A program made the position numbers and the translations under genes. Positions 51,163-60,900 of a DNA stretch of 64,000 bases are shown piece by piece. The DNA lies in assembly GCA_036796255.1 (NCBI GenBank), contig DAIRDH010000007.1:1-64000 (forward strand), given 5' to 3'. Under the pieces are notes generated by a model. It was not told the origin of the DNA, ran no database searches, and worked only from the letters and a program-made list of their open reading frames with translations. The DNA comes from T3Sed10-241 sp036796255 (lineage in GTDB: Bacteria; Bacteroidota; Bacteroidia; Flavobacteriales_D; Cryomorphaceae). Numbering within the stretch: position 1 is the first letter of the stretch; each line of letters opens with the position of its first letter.

Positions 51163-52791
51163 ATGAATTCTGATACCTCCACCAAAGTTTCCTTTCGGGC
51201 TTTTGAAGTGCCTTTTCGGCAAACTGGCTATTTCTCTGACCTCGTGTTGGACTACATCAATGGCAACGAGAAGCTGCAGCCATTTTATAGACGCGCACCG
51301 AAGATTGAGCATTTTTCAGGCCAGATCGCTGATAAAGGAGCACATTACAAGCACCGCGAGGCACTCGTTGAAGCCTTGAAAGCGCAGTATGCATCTGCTG
51401 GCATTAAGTCGGCCCACCTTGATGCGCTTTCTTCGCCAGAGGCATTTACCATCACTACCGGTCATCAGGTATGCCTGTTTACGGGGCCGGTTTATTTCAT
51501 TTACAAAATCGCCTCCGCCATCAAAACCTGCCAGATGCTTTCAGAAAAGCATCCCGATCAGCAATTCATTCCCGTGTTTTGGATGGCCACTGAAGACCAC
51601 GATTTGGCGGAAGCCAACCATTTTCACCTTAAGGATGGCAAGCACCAGTGGAACACTTCCCAGCGTGGTGCAGTGGGCCGCATGCGTACCGAGGGTCTCG
51701 AATCTATCGGAGAAGATCTTGTTGAAGTACTAGGCCTTGGATACCACGCTGCTGAGCTGCAGCAGCTTTTTGAGCGGGCTTACCTTAAACACGATACCAT
51801 TGCAGCTGCCACGCGCTTTCTTGTTCACTCCTTGTTCTCAAAGTACGGCGTGATTTGCGTTGATGGCGACGACCCAGCTTTGAAGTCTCTCGCCATACCT
51901 GCTTTCCGCAAAGAGCTTTTCGAGCAAGTCTCTGAGCCGGCCGTCAATGCCACCAATACAAGGCTCTCTGCGCACTACCGCACCCAGGCCCATCCGCGTG
52001 AGATCAACCTTTTCTACCTTTCCGATCAATCCCGCGAGCGCATTGTGCGCAATGAGGATGGCCAATTCGAAGTGCTGAATACTTCATTCAAATTTGATGA
52101 GAATCAAATGGAGGCGGAGCTTAGAGCCCATCCTGAGCGCTTCAGTCCCAACGTGATCCTGCGGCCCCTTTATCAGGAAATGATTTTGCCCAACCTCGCT
52201 TACATAGGCGGGGGAGGAGAGCTGGCTTATTGGTTTCAGCTCAAGGATATGTTCGGGGTTTTTGATGTTCCTTTTCCAATATTGATGTTGCGCAACTCAG
52301 CCTTGGTTGTGGATGCGGAAAGCCAAAAACGCATGAAGCAATTGGGTCTTGAATTGGAAGATGTTTTCACGAAGCCTGGCGATTTGGAAACGAGACTTAT
52401 CAAGCGCGAAAGCCGTGATGATATGGAGCTCAGCGATTCCCGCGAGGCTTTGAATGCTGAATTTCAAAAACTCGAAACCCGCCTCGGAGAGGTGGATCAA
52501 ACGCTTACCAAGTCTGTGCGCAGCGCACAGGCCAGAGCCGAGCGGCTCCTGCACAATTTGGAAAAGAAGATGCTGCGCGCTGAGCGCAAGAAGCAGGAGA
52601 CCTTGATCAACCGCTTTTATACCTGGCATGAAGGCCTTTTTCCCGGGGCTTCGCTGCAGGAGCGCAAAATGAACTTCGCTGTATTCTACCTGCCCTATGG
52701 CCCGGCATTTATCGACTGTCTTGTCTCCAATTTCGACCCTTTCGGTGCTGAATTTAGCATGCTGTTGGAAGAATCAGCTGAAGAGAAGTAA
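51163..52791 (+). CDS. bshC: Bacillithiol biosynthesis cysteine-adding enzyme BshC
   Basis: 542 residues from ATG 51163. Family marks: FRQTGYFSDLVLDYI at the start, the nucleotide-binding motif TTGHQVCLFTGPVYFIYK, FWMATEDHDLAEANHF, YIGGGGELAYWFQLKDMF, and a coiled coil (about 415-490). BshC joins cysteine to glucosaminyl-malate to make bacillithiol, the thiol used in place of glutathione by Firmicutes and many Bacteroidota. bshA and bshB are not in the window, as is common in Bacteroidota. Cytoplasmic. Confidence 0.96.
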   Translation: MNSDTSTKVSFRAFEVPFRQTGYFSDLVLDYINGNEKLQPFYRRAPKIEHFSGQIADKGAHYKHREALVEALKAQYASAGIKSAHLDALSSPEAFTITTGHQVCLFTGPVYFIYKIASAIKTCQMLSEKHPDQQFIPVFWMATEDHDLAEANHFHLKDGKHQWNTSQRGAVGRMRTEGLESIGEDLVEVLGLGYHAAELQQLFERAYLKHDTIAAATRFLVHSLFSKYGVICVDGDDPALKSLAIPAFRKELFEQVSEPAVNATNTRLSAHYRTQAHPREINLFYLSDQSRERIVRNEDGQFEVLNTSFKFDENQMEAELRAHPERFSPNVILRPLYQEMILPNLAYIGGGGELAYWFQLKDMFGVFDVPFPILMLRNSALVVDAESQKRMKQLGLELEDVFTKPGDLETRLIKRESRDDMELSDSREALNAEFQKLETRLGEVDQTLTKSVRSAQARAERLLHNLEKKMLRAERKKQETLINRFYTWHEGLFPGASLQERKMNFAVFYLPYGPAFIDCLVSNFDPFGAEFSMLLEESAEEK

Positions 52792-52817
52792 AGGCTTTTA
52801 CCGAAAGTCTTAAGGAC

Positions 52818-53960
52818 TTATTTGGACAATATCCCAAGCATATTTCGCACTGGGTTGGCGTACATTTTAAGCAGCCATGTGTAGTCCTCCTCCTGCGTCA
52901 ATCCCGCTGCTTTAAGGCGCTTCTTCATGCGCAACTCATATGCCTTGAGGTCATCGCTGCTGTACTCCGTCGCTTCCTCTCTGTCGCCGTAGAGCAGGTC
53001 ATAGGCCATATAGTTTGAAGGCCACAGCTTATACAGTTGAAATATTTGCTGGTCAATCATTTCCCCGAGTATGCGGAGCTTGTCGTTGAGGTTGGGGAAA
53101 TCAGCCATCACTTCAAGAGCCTGTGCATCAATGGTTTGTCCTATACTCAAATGGATGCGTCCTTTATGACTGGTAAGTCCTGTCAGGATGCTGCGCAGGT
53201 CCTCATCAGCCGCCTTCTCGTACTTTTGATCCCTCGACACGGCTTTGAGTTCCGGTATTTTGAGGGTGTCGCAAGGGTCTTGCTCGTATGAGATGGCAAC
53301 CGGGGTTACCTTCAGGTCGGCAAAGCAATGCCTCAGCGGCTCATCGCATCCAATGCTCAGCATTTTTAGCAGGCCAGGCTGGGTTTTATCAAGTCCGTCT
53401 TTGGTGCGGCCCTCGCGCTGTGCGATCCATATGCTGGAGTGTCCACCTTTTATGTTGTAGGAAATGTAATTGGACAAGCGCATGCTGTTTTCATAAAACT
53501 CGCGGGCGGCAGCGTTGCGCAACACCACAAAGTTCTTGTTGATCTTGGTGAGATCTGTAATCAGTGGACTGGAAAGCAAGTTGTTGCCAATGGCGGTTTG
53601 GGTGGTGCGGTGGCCATTTTCGAGGAGCACTACATTGAGCAGTGCCGAATCGAGAATGATGTCCCGATGGTTTGAAATGAACAGGTAGCAGGTGTTGGTG
53701 TCGATGTTTTCCATGCCGCTCACCTCCACGCTGTCGCTGGTGCTTTCCACGAGTTTGCGAATTCCCGGCCTGGAGATTTCCCTTTGAAAATCTTCCACAG
53801 TTGAGATTTTCTTCAGCATTTCTTTGATCCCAGACCCCGTAATTTCTGGAAATACATATTGAATCACCTCCGTAAATGTGGGGTTTTGGGCAAGCCTCTC
53901 CATCACCACAGGTACTTCGCTGTCGTGGTACGGCCTTATATCGTCGAAATCTGAGAGCAC
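52818..53960 (-). CDS. PlsC-like acyltransferase
   Basis: 380 residues from GTG 53960, chosen because homologues start shortly before the FDDIRPYHDSEVPVV segment; the frame is open to GTG 54122, but the extra 54 residues do not look conserved and no ATG lies before residue 20. Acyltransferase motifs: SNHRDIILD (the His-Asp box, with one more residue than the usual HX4D), then REGRTKDGLDKTQPGLLKM in place of PEGTRS, and VTPVAISYEQDP. Known Bacteroidota relatives are annotated 1-acyl-sn-glycerol-3-phosphate acyltransferases. Probably membrane lipid synthesis; the exact acceptor is not known. Divergent from the DEAD-box gene. Confidence 0.8.
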   Translation of the reverse strand: MLSDFDDIRPYHDSEVPVVMERLAQNPTFTEVIQYVFPEITGSGIKEMLKKISTVEDFQREISRPGIRKLVESTSDSVEVSGMENIDTNTCYLFISNHRDIILDSALLNVVLLENGHRTTQTAIGNNLLSSPLITDLTKINKNFVVLRNAAAREFYENSMRLSNYISYNIKGGHSSIWIAQREGRTKDGLDKTQPGLLKMLSIGCDEPLRHCFADLKVTPVAISYEQDPCDTLKIPELKAVSRDQKYEKAADEDLRSILTGLTSHKGRIHLSIGQTIDAQALEVMADFPNLNDKLRILGEMIDQQIFQLYKLWPSNYMAYDLLYGDREEATEYSSDDLKAYELRMKKRLKAAGLTQEEDYTWLLKMYANPVRNMLGILSK

Positions 53961-54159
53961 GTCCTTGCTGGCTTGATTGCGCTGCCTTTCGGCAAATTTG
54001 CTGCGCGAAAGTAAGTATTTTGCAAGTAACAAAGCCCAGAACGCCTGAACAGATGACCTAATTGGCCGGGAAATTGAATGTAATCCACTGCATGTTGAGG
54101 GTTTAAGCTTTTGCAAAACCACAGATTTATATCTCTACACCCTTGCGCACAAAAGCCGT

Positions 54160-54167
54160 TACATTTG
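54160..54167 (+). promoter_or_regulatory. -7 element of the DEAD-box helicase gene
   Basis: TACATTTG, consensus TAnnTTTG, only 4 bases before ATG 54172. Suggests a leaderless mRNA. Confidence 0.5.
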
Positions 54168-54171
54168 CAGT

Positions 54172-55479
54172 ATGGAAAATGGTTTTGCCGAATTTGGCGT
54201 TACGCGTCAGTTTCTCGATGCATTGGACGACATGGGCGTCACCTCACCTACTGAAATACAGCGTGCAGCGATTGTCCCTGCCATGGCGGGTCAGGATGTG
54301 CTGGGCATAGCCGAAACAGGTAGTGGCAAAACCCTCGCCTTCCTGCTGCCCCTCGCCATGAAGCTCAAGTACACCCGCGATGGACATCCATTGGCCCTCA
54401 TCCTGGTGCCATCCAAAGAGTTGGCCATACAGATATACCGGGTGTGGACTTCTCTCACCGCACATTCAGACTTAAGAGCGGTGTGTCTTTATGGCGGAGT
54501 AGGCAAGAAAACGCAGGTAGCCGAACTTGAGGCTGGCGCCGATGTCATCATCACCACCCCGGGTCGACTTATCGATTTGTATAGCTACGGCCATATTTTT
54601 CTGCGGCAGGTACGTACCCTTGTGCTCGACGAAGCCGACCGGATGATGGAAATGGGCTTTATGCCACAGTTGCGTCGCATCCTCGAAATCATTCCGGTAA
54701 AGCGACAGAATCTTTTGTTTTCAGCCACTTTTCCCGATAGGGTTGAGCATATGGCGGCTGAATTTCTCGAATTTCCCACAAGGGTGGAGAGCGCCGAGCA
54801 CGGCAAGCCGGTGGCAACAGTGCTACAGCAGTGGTATGCCGTCGGCAACTTCCGCACCAAGCTAATGCTCCTCGAGCATGTCCTCGACGAGGGCTGGGAG
54901 CGCGTCATGATCTTCTGCCGCACCCGCGATGCCGCCGAGCGCGTTTCTAAATACCTCGAGCGGCAAAGACCCGGCACCGTCAGGGTGCTTCATTCCAACA
55001 AGGGGCAACACACGCGCAACAACGCCCTTGATGCCTTCCGCGAAGGAAAGGTCAAAGTACTTGTAAGCACCGATGTGAGTTCCCGCGGCATTGATGTGGA
55101 AGGGGTGAGCCACGTGGTGAATTTCGAAGTGCCCAAGAGCATCGACGATTACTTGCACCGTATAGGTCGCACGGCGCGTGTGCAGCGTGAAGGCATGGCC
55201 ATCTCGCTTGCCAATCCAGCCGAGGAAGCCGATGTCTTTAAAATTTCCAAAGCCCTGGACTCGCCTATTATTCAAGTTCCCTTTCCGGAAAATGTGCCCA
55301 TAGCGCCCGACCTGCCCGGCGAGCGTCAGGAGATATTGAAAGCGCTCGATGTGCAAAAACGCAGGGCTGACCCTACGTTCAAAGGCGCCTTCCACGAGAA
55401 GAAACGCCGCGTGCAGACAGGTGGTAAACCAAAAACCGGGGCGGTTAAGAAGAAGAACAGCGGGAAGCGAAAAAAATAG
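54172..55479 (+). CDS. DEAD-box ATP-dependent RNA helicase (RhlE-like)
   Basis: 435 residues. Motifs: Q motif MGVTSPTEIQRAAI, Walker A AETGSGKT (47-54), TTPGR, DEAD (153-156), SAT (184-186), then the second RecA domain with ARG-like STDVSSRGIDVEGV and HRIGRTARVQREG. The tail (about 390-435) is lysine/arginine-rich (EKKRRVQTGGKPKTGAVKKK), for RNA binding. It unwinds RNA in ribosome assembly or decay; which one is not known. Ends 9 bases from the convergent OmpA-family gene. Confidence 0.96.
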   Translation: MENGFAEFGVTRQFLDALDDMGVTSPTEIQRAAIVPAMAGQDVLGIAETGSGKTLAFLLPLAMKLKYTRDGHPLALILVPSKELAIQIYRVWTSLTAHSDLRAVCLYGGVGKKTQVAELEAGADVIITTPGRLIDLYSYGHIFLRQVRTLVLDEADRMMEMGFMPQLRRILEIIPVKRQNLLFSATFPDRVEHMAAEFLEFPTRVESAEHGKPVATVLQQWYAVGNFRTKLMLLEHVLDEGWERVMIFCRTRDAAERVSKYLERQRPGTVRVLHSNKGQHTRNNALDAFREGKVKVLVSTDVSSRGIDVEGVSHVVNFEVPKSIDDYLHRIGRTARVQREGMAISLANPAEEADVFKISKALDSPIIQVPFPENVPIAPDLPGERQEILKALDVQKRRADPTFKGAFHEKKRRVQTGGKPKTGAVKKKNSGKRKK

Positions 55480-55488
55480 TCGCCCTGC

Positions 55489-56916
55489 TTATTTGGCTTT
55501 ACTAAAATACAACTCTACCCTACGGTTCAGTGCGCGTCCTTCCTCTGAATCATTGCTGGCGTAAGGCACCATTTTGCCGAAGGCTTTGGTCTTTACCCTT
55601 GACTCTTCCACACCGTGTATCATCAGGTACTCTTTGGTGCTCTGCCCCCTGTTTTCGCTTAGAACGATATTGTAAGCTTGAGATCCCACGTTGTCTGTAT
55701 GGCCTTCAATGAGCACCGCGAGTTCAGGGTATGAGTCAAGTATTTTGCCCACGTCGTCTAGTACTTCAATGTACTTGGCCGTGATGTTGTATTTGTCGTA
55801 AGGGAAGTAAACGAAGCGGATGTGGGTGTCTTTGTCCAGCAGTTCTTCAATGGAGAGATCCGTGAGCGTACGGTCATTCCTCGATCCATCTTTGGTGTCA
55901 ATAATGAGGACAGGATCTTTTTGCACGCCGGGTGTTACAGGTGTGCCAGGTACGGTTTCCACCACTTCTTCCGGCGCTTCAACTGTTTCTTCTTCTTCTT
56001 CAACACCATCTAGCGTCTTGATGACCACAGAGCTCAGGTATAAGTTGGAAAGGCTGTCACCGCGGTTGCTGCTAAACCATGCCGTGCCATCGGGCGAGGC
56101 GAAGAAGTAAGCATCAAACTCTGGAGAGTTGATATTGCTTCCGGCATTCACGGGGGCAGACCAATTCGTCCAGCTGTCGTCCATGCGGCGGGCATAGTAT
56201 ATGTCATAATCGCCAAAACCGTCGCGGCCATTGCTCGACCAGAAGAGAAGTCCACGGGCGTCGTCGTATGCAGGACTGATGTCATCCAGCGCGCTGTTGA
56301 GTTCAGTCAATTCCGTGGGAGCGGTCCAGCTTTCGCCTTTGTCTTTGGAAAGGCTCACATAAAGGTTGTTGGTGGTATCGACTCCATTTCCCGGAAGGGT
56401 CCAGAGTATGTAATCTTCATTGGGCCCCACAAAGGCGCTGTAAAAGTTGCCTTCTACTTCGAGCTCAGGAATAGGTACAGCCACAGCCTCACCCCATGTA
56501 CCTGGGGCAACATCGAAGTCGGTGCGGGAAATTCCAGGAAGTTTACTTCCTTTTTTATCGCCTGCCTTATTGAGCAGGTAGAGCCGTTTTCCATTGCGCG
56601 CAGCACCAATCACAGCATCACTGGCCTTGGAGTTGAGGCCTTCAGTTTTGGTGGCAGCGGTGTATTGGCCCGCTTCGAGTTTGCTTTGCCATATGTCGTT
56701 GCCGGCGTACTTTCCACCTGTGTTGTCAGGGTGGTAGGTGCGCGTGAAGTAGAGCACTGATCCGTCAGGACTCATGATGGGTAGGCTTTCCTCGGCGCTG
56801 GAATTTACCTGGTTGGAAAGTTTCTGCGGTTTGGCAAAATCCAAAGTATCCATTTGGGCTTGAACCTGGCCAAAGGCCAATGCCATGGAGAAGAATAGGA
56901 GTGAGGTGGACTTCAT
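55489..56916 (-). CDS. OmpA-family protein with PD40 propeller
   Basis: 475 residues from ATG 56916; signal peptide LLFFSMALAFGQVQAQ. Residues about 40-290 hold WD40/PD40-like repeats (SLPIMSPDGSVLYFTRTYH, RGLLFWSSNGRDGFGDYDIYYAR, AYFFASPDGTAWFSSNRGD). A linker rich in Glu and Val leads to an OmpA C-terminal domain (about 365-475) with LIEGHTDNVGSQAYN and GRALNRRVELYF, which binds peptidoglycan. Similar proteins follow PorP/SprF genes in T9SS loci. It is last in the operon, 5 bases after the PorP/SprF gene, and may anchor the adhesin complex. Confidence 0.93.
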   Translation of the reverse strand: MKSTSLLFFSMALAFGQVQAQMDTLDFAKPQKLSNQVNSSAEESLPIMSPDGSVLYFTRTYHPDNTGGKYAGNDIWQSKLEAGQYTAATKTEGLNSKASDAVIGAARNGKRLYLLNKAGDKKGSKLPGISRTDFDVAPGTWGEAVAVPIPELEVEGNFYSAFVGPNEDYILWTLPGNGVDTTNNLYVSLSKDKGESWTAPTELTELNSALDDISPAYDDARGLLFWSSNGRDGFGDYDIYYARRMDDSWTNWSAPVNAGSNINSPEFDAYFFASPDGTAWFSSNRGDSLSNLYLSSVVIKTLDGVEEEEETVEAPEEVVETVPGTPVTPGVQKDPVLIIDTKDGSRNDRTLTDLSIEELLDKDTHIRFVYFPYDKYNITAKYIEVLDDVGKILDSYPELAVLIEGHTDNVGSQAYNIVLSENRGQSTKEYLMIHGVEESRVKTKAFGKMVPYASNDSEEGRALNRRVELYFSKAK

Positions 56917-56921
56917 TGTTT

Positions 56922-57935
56922 TTAGTTTTTGCGGTCAAATCGAAATCCGAGTACAAGTTCGTGACTGCCGCTACTCAGGTTGTTGATGCGTGAGGTGACA
57001 TAATCATAGGCATAGCCAAATTGTAGCCAGTCGTTGATGTTGAAGCCTGCGAGTACTGACACAGCATCCTGGTTTCGGTATGACACACCAAGGAAGAAGC
57101 GCTGATCGAAGTCAGCCCGCAGGTTGATGTCGAATGACACCGGGGCGGGGCTGCGCCACTTCATCAGGAAGCTGGGCGTGAGGTCAATCATGTCGCTCAC
57201 TGTAAATCGGTAACCGGCCATTACAAAGTGGTGCAGCGCGAGGCGCGTATCGGCAAGTCCGGAAGGGGTGCTTTGATTGCCCAGTTCTATTTGATTTTGC
57301 CCGAGCTGGTAAGCCGAATAGCCCGCAAAAAGGCGTTCGCCGTAAATCATTGCCCCGGCATTGATGTCAAAAAGATTGGAGCGCGTACCATTGGCCACAA
57401 AATCATTGTAGGTATTGTCCAGTGGGTTTTCGAGGCGCACCTGGTCTGACCCGAAGTTGAGTCCATACCAGCCCATGCTTGTTCCTACCGCGAGGTAGTA
57501 TTGATCGCCAATGGGGTGGTGGTATGCGTAGCTCGCCATCACTGAGCTTCGCTTGAAAAGGCCGTATTCATCAACAGCTGCCATTCCGCCCACCACATGC
57601 TTGGCAAAGCGTTCGGTGCTCACCTGCCGGTTCAAACTGCGGTTGCTGATGGGAATGCCGTAGCTGTAACCAGTAGATTGCGGCTTCTTGCCAATATTGA
57701 CAGTACCACCCGCATAATACGTTTGCGGAGCACCGTCAAATCCAGACCACTGCTGGCGAAAACCTACGTTGAGGTCCACATCGTGGTGCATGCTCGACGC
57801 CGCTGGGTTGATTACGTAGGGGTTGAGCATGTACTGGCTAAACTGTGGCAGCTGCTGGGCCTGGCTGCTGATAGCGGTGAGCAAAAGCAAGCCAAGTGTC
57901 GCTGAAATTGAAAAAGCGGTAGCGTTGTATTTCAT
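56922..57935 (-). CDS. PorP/SprF-family type IX secretion membrane protein
   Basis: 337 residues from ATG 57935; signal peptide ISATLGLLLLTAISSQAQ. Starts with the family's marks QLPQFSQYMLNPYVINPAAS and VDLNVGFRQQWSGFDGAPQT, then a 14-strand-type barrel ending GSHELVLGFRFDRK. PorP/SprF proteins are outer-membrane partners needed to export or attach large T9SS type B proteins such as SprB. The gene starts 3 bases after the stop of the HYR adhesin gene, so it is very likely the dedicated partner of that adhesin. Confidence 0.95.
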   Translation of the reverse strand: MKYNATAFSISATLGLLLLTAISSQAQQLPQFSQYMLNPYVINPAASSMHHDVDLNVGFRQQWSGFDGAPQTYYAGGTVNIGKKPQSTGYSYGIPISNRSLNRQVSTERFAKHVVGGMAAVDEYGLFKRSSVMASYAYHHPIGDQYYLAVGTSMGWYGLNFGSDQVRLENPLDNTYNDFVANGTRSNLFDINAGAMIYGERLFAGYSAYQLGQNQIELGNQSTPSGLADTRLALHHFVMAGYRFTVSDMIDLTPSFLMKWRSPAPVSFDINLRADFDQRFFLGVSYRNQDAVSVLAGFNINDWLQFGYAYDYVTSRINNLSSGSHELVLGFRFDRKN

Positions 57936-57938
57936 GGT

Positions 57939-60900
57939 TTAGCGGATAATGTTAACCGTTCCGTTCAAATTTTCTGTTCCCGATTGTCGGTAGTCAATCA
58001 TATAGAAGTAAGAGCCTGCAGGCAAAAGATCACCGTTTCGGGTTCCATCCCAAGGTTCTCGGTAGCCAGTGGAGTTGAATACCTCAGTACCCCATCGGTT
58101 GTAAATGACCACCTGAACATTCGGGAAGTTTGCAATACCCGGAATATTCCACACATCATTTACGCCATCATTGTTGGGAGTGATGGTGTTTGGAAGGTCG
58201 CGGAACACATTTACTGTTACCGAATCGGTCACCTCACACCCGAGGGGAGAGGTGTATTGTACAAAGTATAGGGTGCTCTCTGATGGCGTAGCCACTGGGT
58301 TGGCACAAGCTTCGCAACTCAGTGTTTGGCTGGGAAACCAAAGGAATGTGCCATTGGCAGGTGATGCCGTAGCTTGCAACGCTGCCTGTCCACCAGCAAT
58401 GATGAGTTGATCGCTTCCTGCATCCACACTAACGCCAGGCTCTACCGTGATGGTGAGGGTGTCACTTTCTACATCGCATCCGTTTTGTGGGTCGAGCGTC
58501 CAGACAAATACGTTGGCGCCAGTTCCGAGATTTTCAACATTGGTGCTGTTGGCATTCGGATTCACAATATCGCCAGTGCCACTGATGATGGTCCACGTGC
58601 CAAGCGCATCGCCGGGGGGATTTCCATTAAGTGTAGCTGTTGTACTTCCGCAAATATTGCGGTCTACTCCAGCTTCAGCCCTCGGTGCGGTGGGCAGCAC
58701 CTCAACCACGAAGGAGCAAGTGGCTGAATTGCCAGAAGCATCCGTAGCTTCAAAAGTAACTGTGCTGCTGCCAAGCGGAAATTGAGAGCCACTTTCAGGT
58801 CCCCCTATTTGCAACACTTCGACATCTGTACAATTGTCCGTGGCGATAGGTGCGTCGAAAGTTACCACACCCGCACAGCTTTGCAGCGTATCAGGACAAG
58901 CAAACTCAGGGGCGATGTTGTCAAGCACCGAAACAGTGAATTCACATGTGCTCACATTCCCGGAAGGGTCTGTAGCCTCAAAGCTCACGGTGTACTCGCC
59001 GGGAGCCAAAGTTTCACCTGATGCAGGGCCGGATATTTGTTCGAGGCTTACGCTGCAATTGTCAGTTGCAGTGGGAGCAACAAAGTCAACAATTGCCGAA
59101 CAGTTGTCGTCACCAACGAATACGTCAAAATCGACAGGACAATTGGCCAGCACAGGCGCTTCGTTGTCTGTCACTTCAACAGTATACGTGCAGGTGCTCT
59201 CGTTGCCGGCGTTGTCGGTGGCGGTAAAGCTAAATGTGGTTTCGCCAAGCGGAAGCGAGGCACCGCTTGCTGGCCCTGCTACTTGAACAAGGGTGGCCAC
59301 TTCACAATTGTCACTGACCACTGGAAGGTCAAAGTTGTATACAGCCTCGCATGAACCTTCGTCGGTGTTGATTTGCAGCACAGGTCCGGGACATTCAAAT
59401 GCTGGTGCTTCCTCATCGGTGATAGTTACCTGAAAGGAGCAGCTAACTGAATTTCCTGATATATCTGTGGCCTCATAGGTCACAGTAGTGGATCCTAAAG
59501 GAAATTCGGCGCCACTCACCGGGCCCTCAATAAGGCTAATGATGACGTCACCACAATCATCGCTGGCTTCTGGCAGATCATAGTTTACAATGGCTCCACA
59601 AAGGCCTTGGCTATTGGCTTGAACAATATCATCAGGGCAGGTGATCACCGGTGGCACATCCTCATTTACCGTCACGGTGAAACTACAAGTCTCGCTGTTT
59701 CCGTTTACATCGGTTGTTTCAAACACTATTGTCGAAATACCTACCGGAAAGAGCGATCCACTTGCAGGGCCCTCGATTAAGGTGGTTGATGCAATTCCAC
59801 AATTGTCATCCACAGTGGGCAAACCATAGGTAACAACAGCATCACATTCGCCAGATGCAGCATCAACTACAATATCATCAGGGCATGTGATGACCGGCGA
59901 TTCATCATCTTCCACCGTGATGGTAAAGCTGCACTCGGCCGTATTTCCGGAAAGGTCACTTACCTCATAAGTCACCGTGTATACACCCACAGCAAGCACC
60001 GCGCCTGATGCCGGGCCTGAAATCAGGGCAGGAGTGAGGCTATCGTCACAATTGTCAGTGACTTCGGGCAGGTCATAGCTTACGGTCGCTTCGCACTGGC
60101 CGGGGTCATTGCCCACTACGATGTTTTCGGGGCAGGTGATTATGGGACTTTCGGCATCTACTACGGTTACGGTAAAGCTGCATGAAGCTTCATTTCCGGA
60201 AAGGTCGGTTACGGTGTAGGTCTCCGTGCTGGTGCCTAAGGGAAAGGTAGCTCCGCTGCCCAGACCCGAAGTGAGGCTGGTGGTGGCTCCTGGACAATTG
60301 TCGAGTCCTTCAGGTGCAGTGTATGTAACTACTGCGCCACATTCGCCCGCATCATTGTTTACGGTGATATCACCAGGGCAGTCGATGGTTGGCGATACAT
60401 TTTCGGTAACGGTAACGGTAAAGCTGCATGAGGCAGTATTGCCTGCATCGTCTACCGCCTCGAAAGTCACCGTTGTAGCGCCTACGCTAAATGTTTCTCC
60501 ACTTGCCGGGCCTGCCGTCAAGGTGAGTGTGGTCTCAGGGCAATTGTCGCTCACGGCGGGCAGGGCGTAGTTTACTACTGTGTCGCAATCGCCATCAGGA
60601 AGGGTAATGTTGATATCGGCAGGGCAGGTCACGATCGGCGCTTCGGTATCTTCGACTGTGATTACAAAGCTGCACTGAACGGTATTTCCGGAAAGGTCGG
60701 CAGCTTCATACACTACTTCGTTGTCACCAACAGGAATGAAGTCGCCACTGGCTGGCCCGCTGATCAGGGTGATGGTCACATCGCCACAGTTGTCGGTTCC
60801 TGTAGGTACGGTGTAGTTTACAATGGCACCGCAATCGCCGGGATCATTGTCTACGGTGAGGTCACCGATACATTCTATTTCGGGAGGGCTGTCGTCAACT

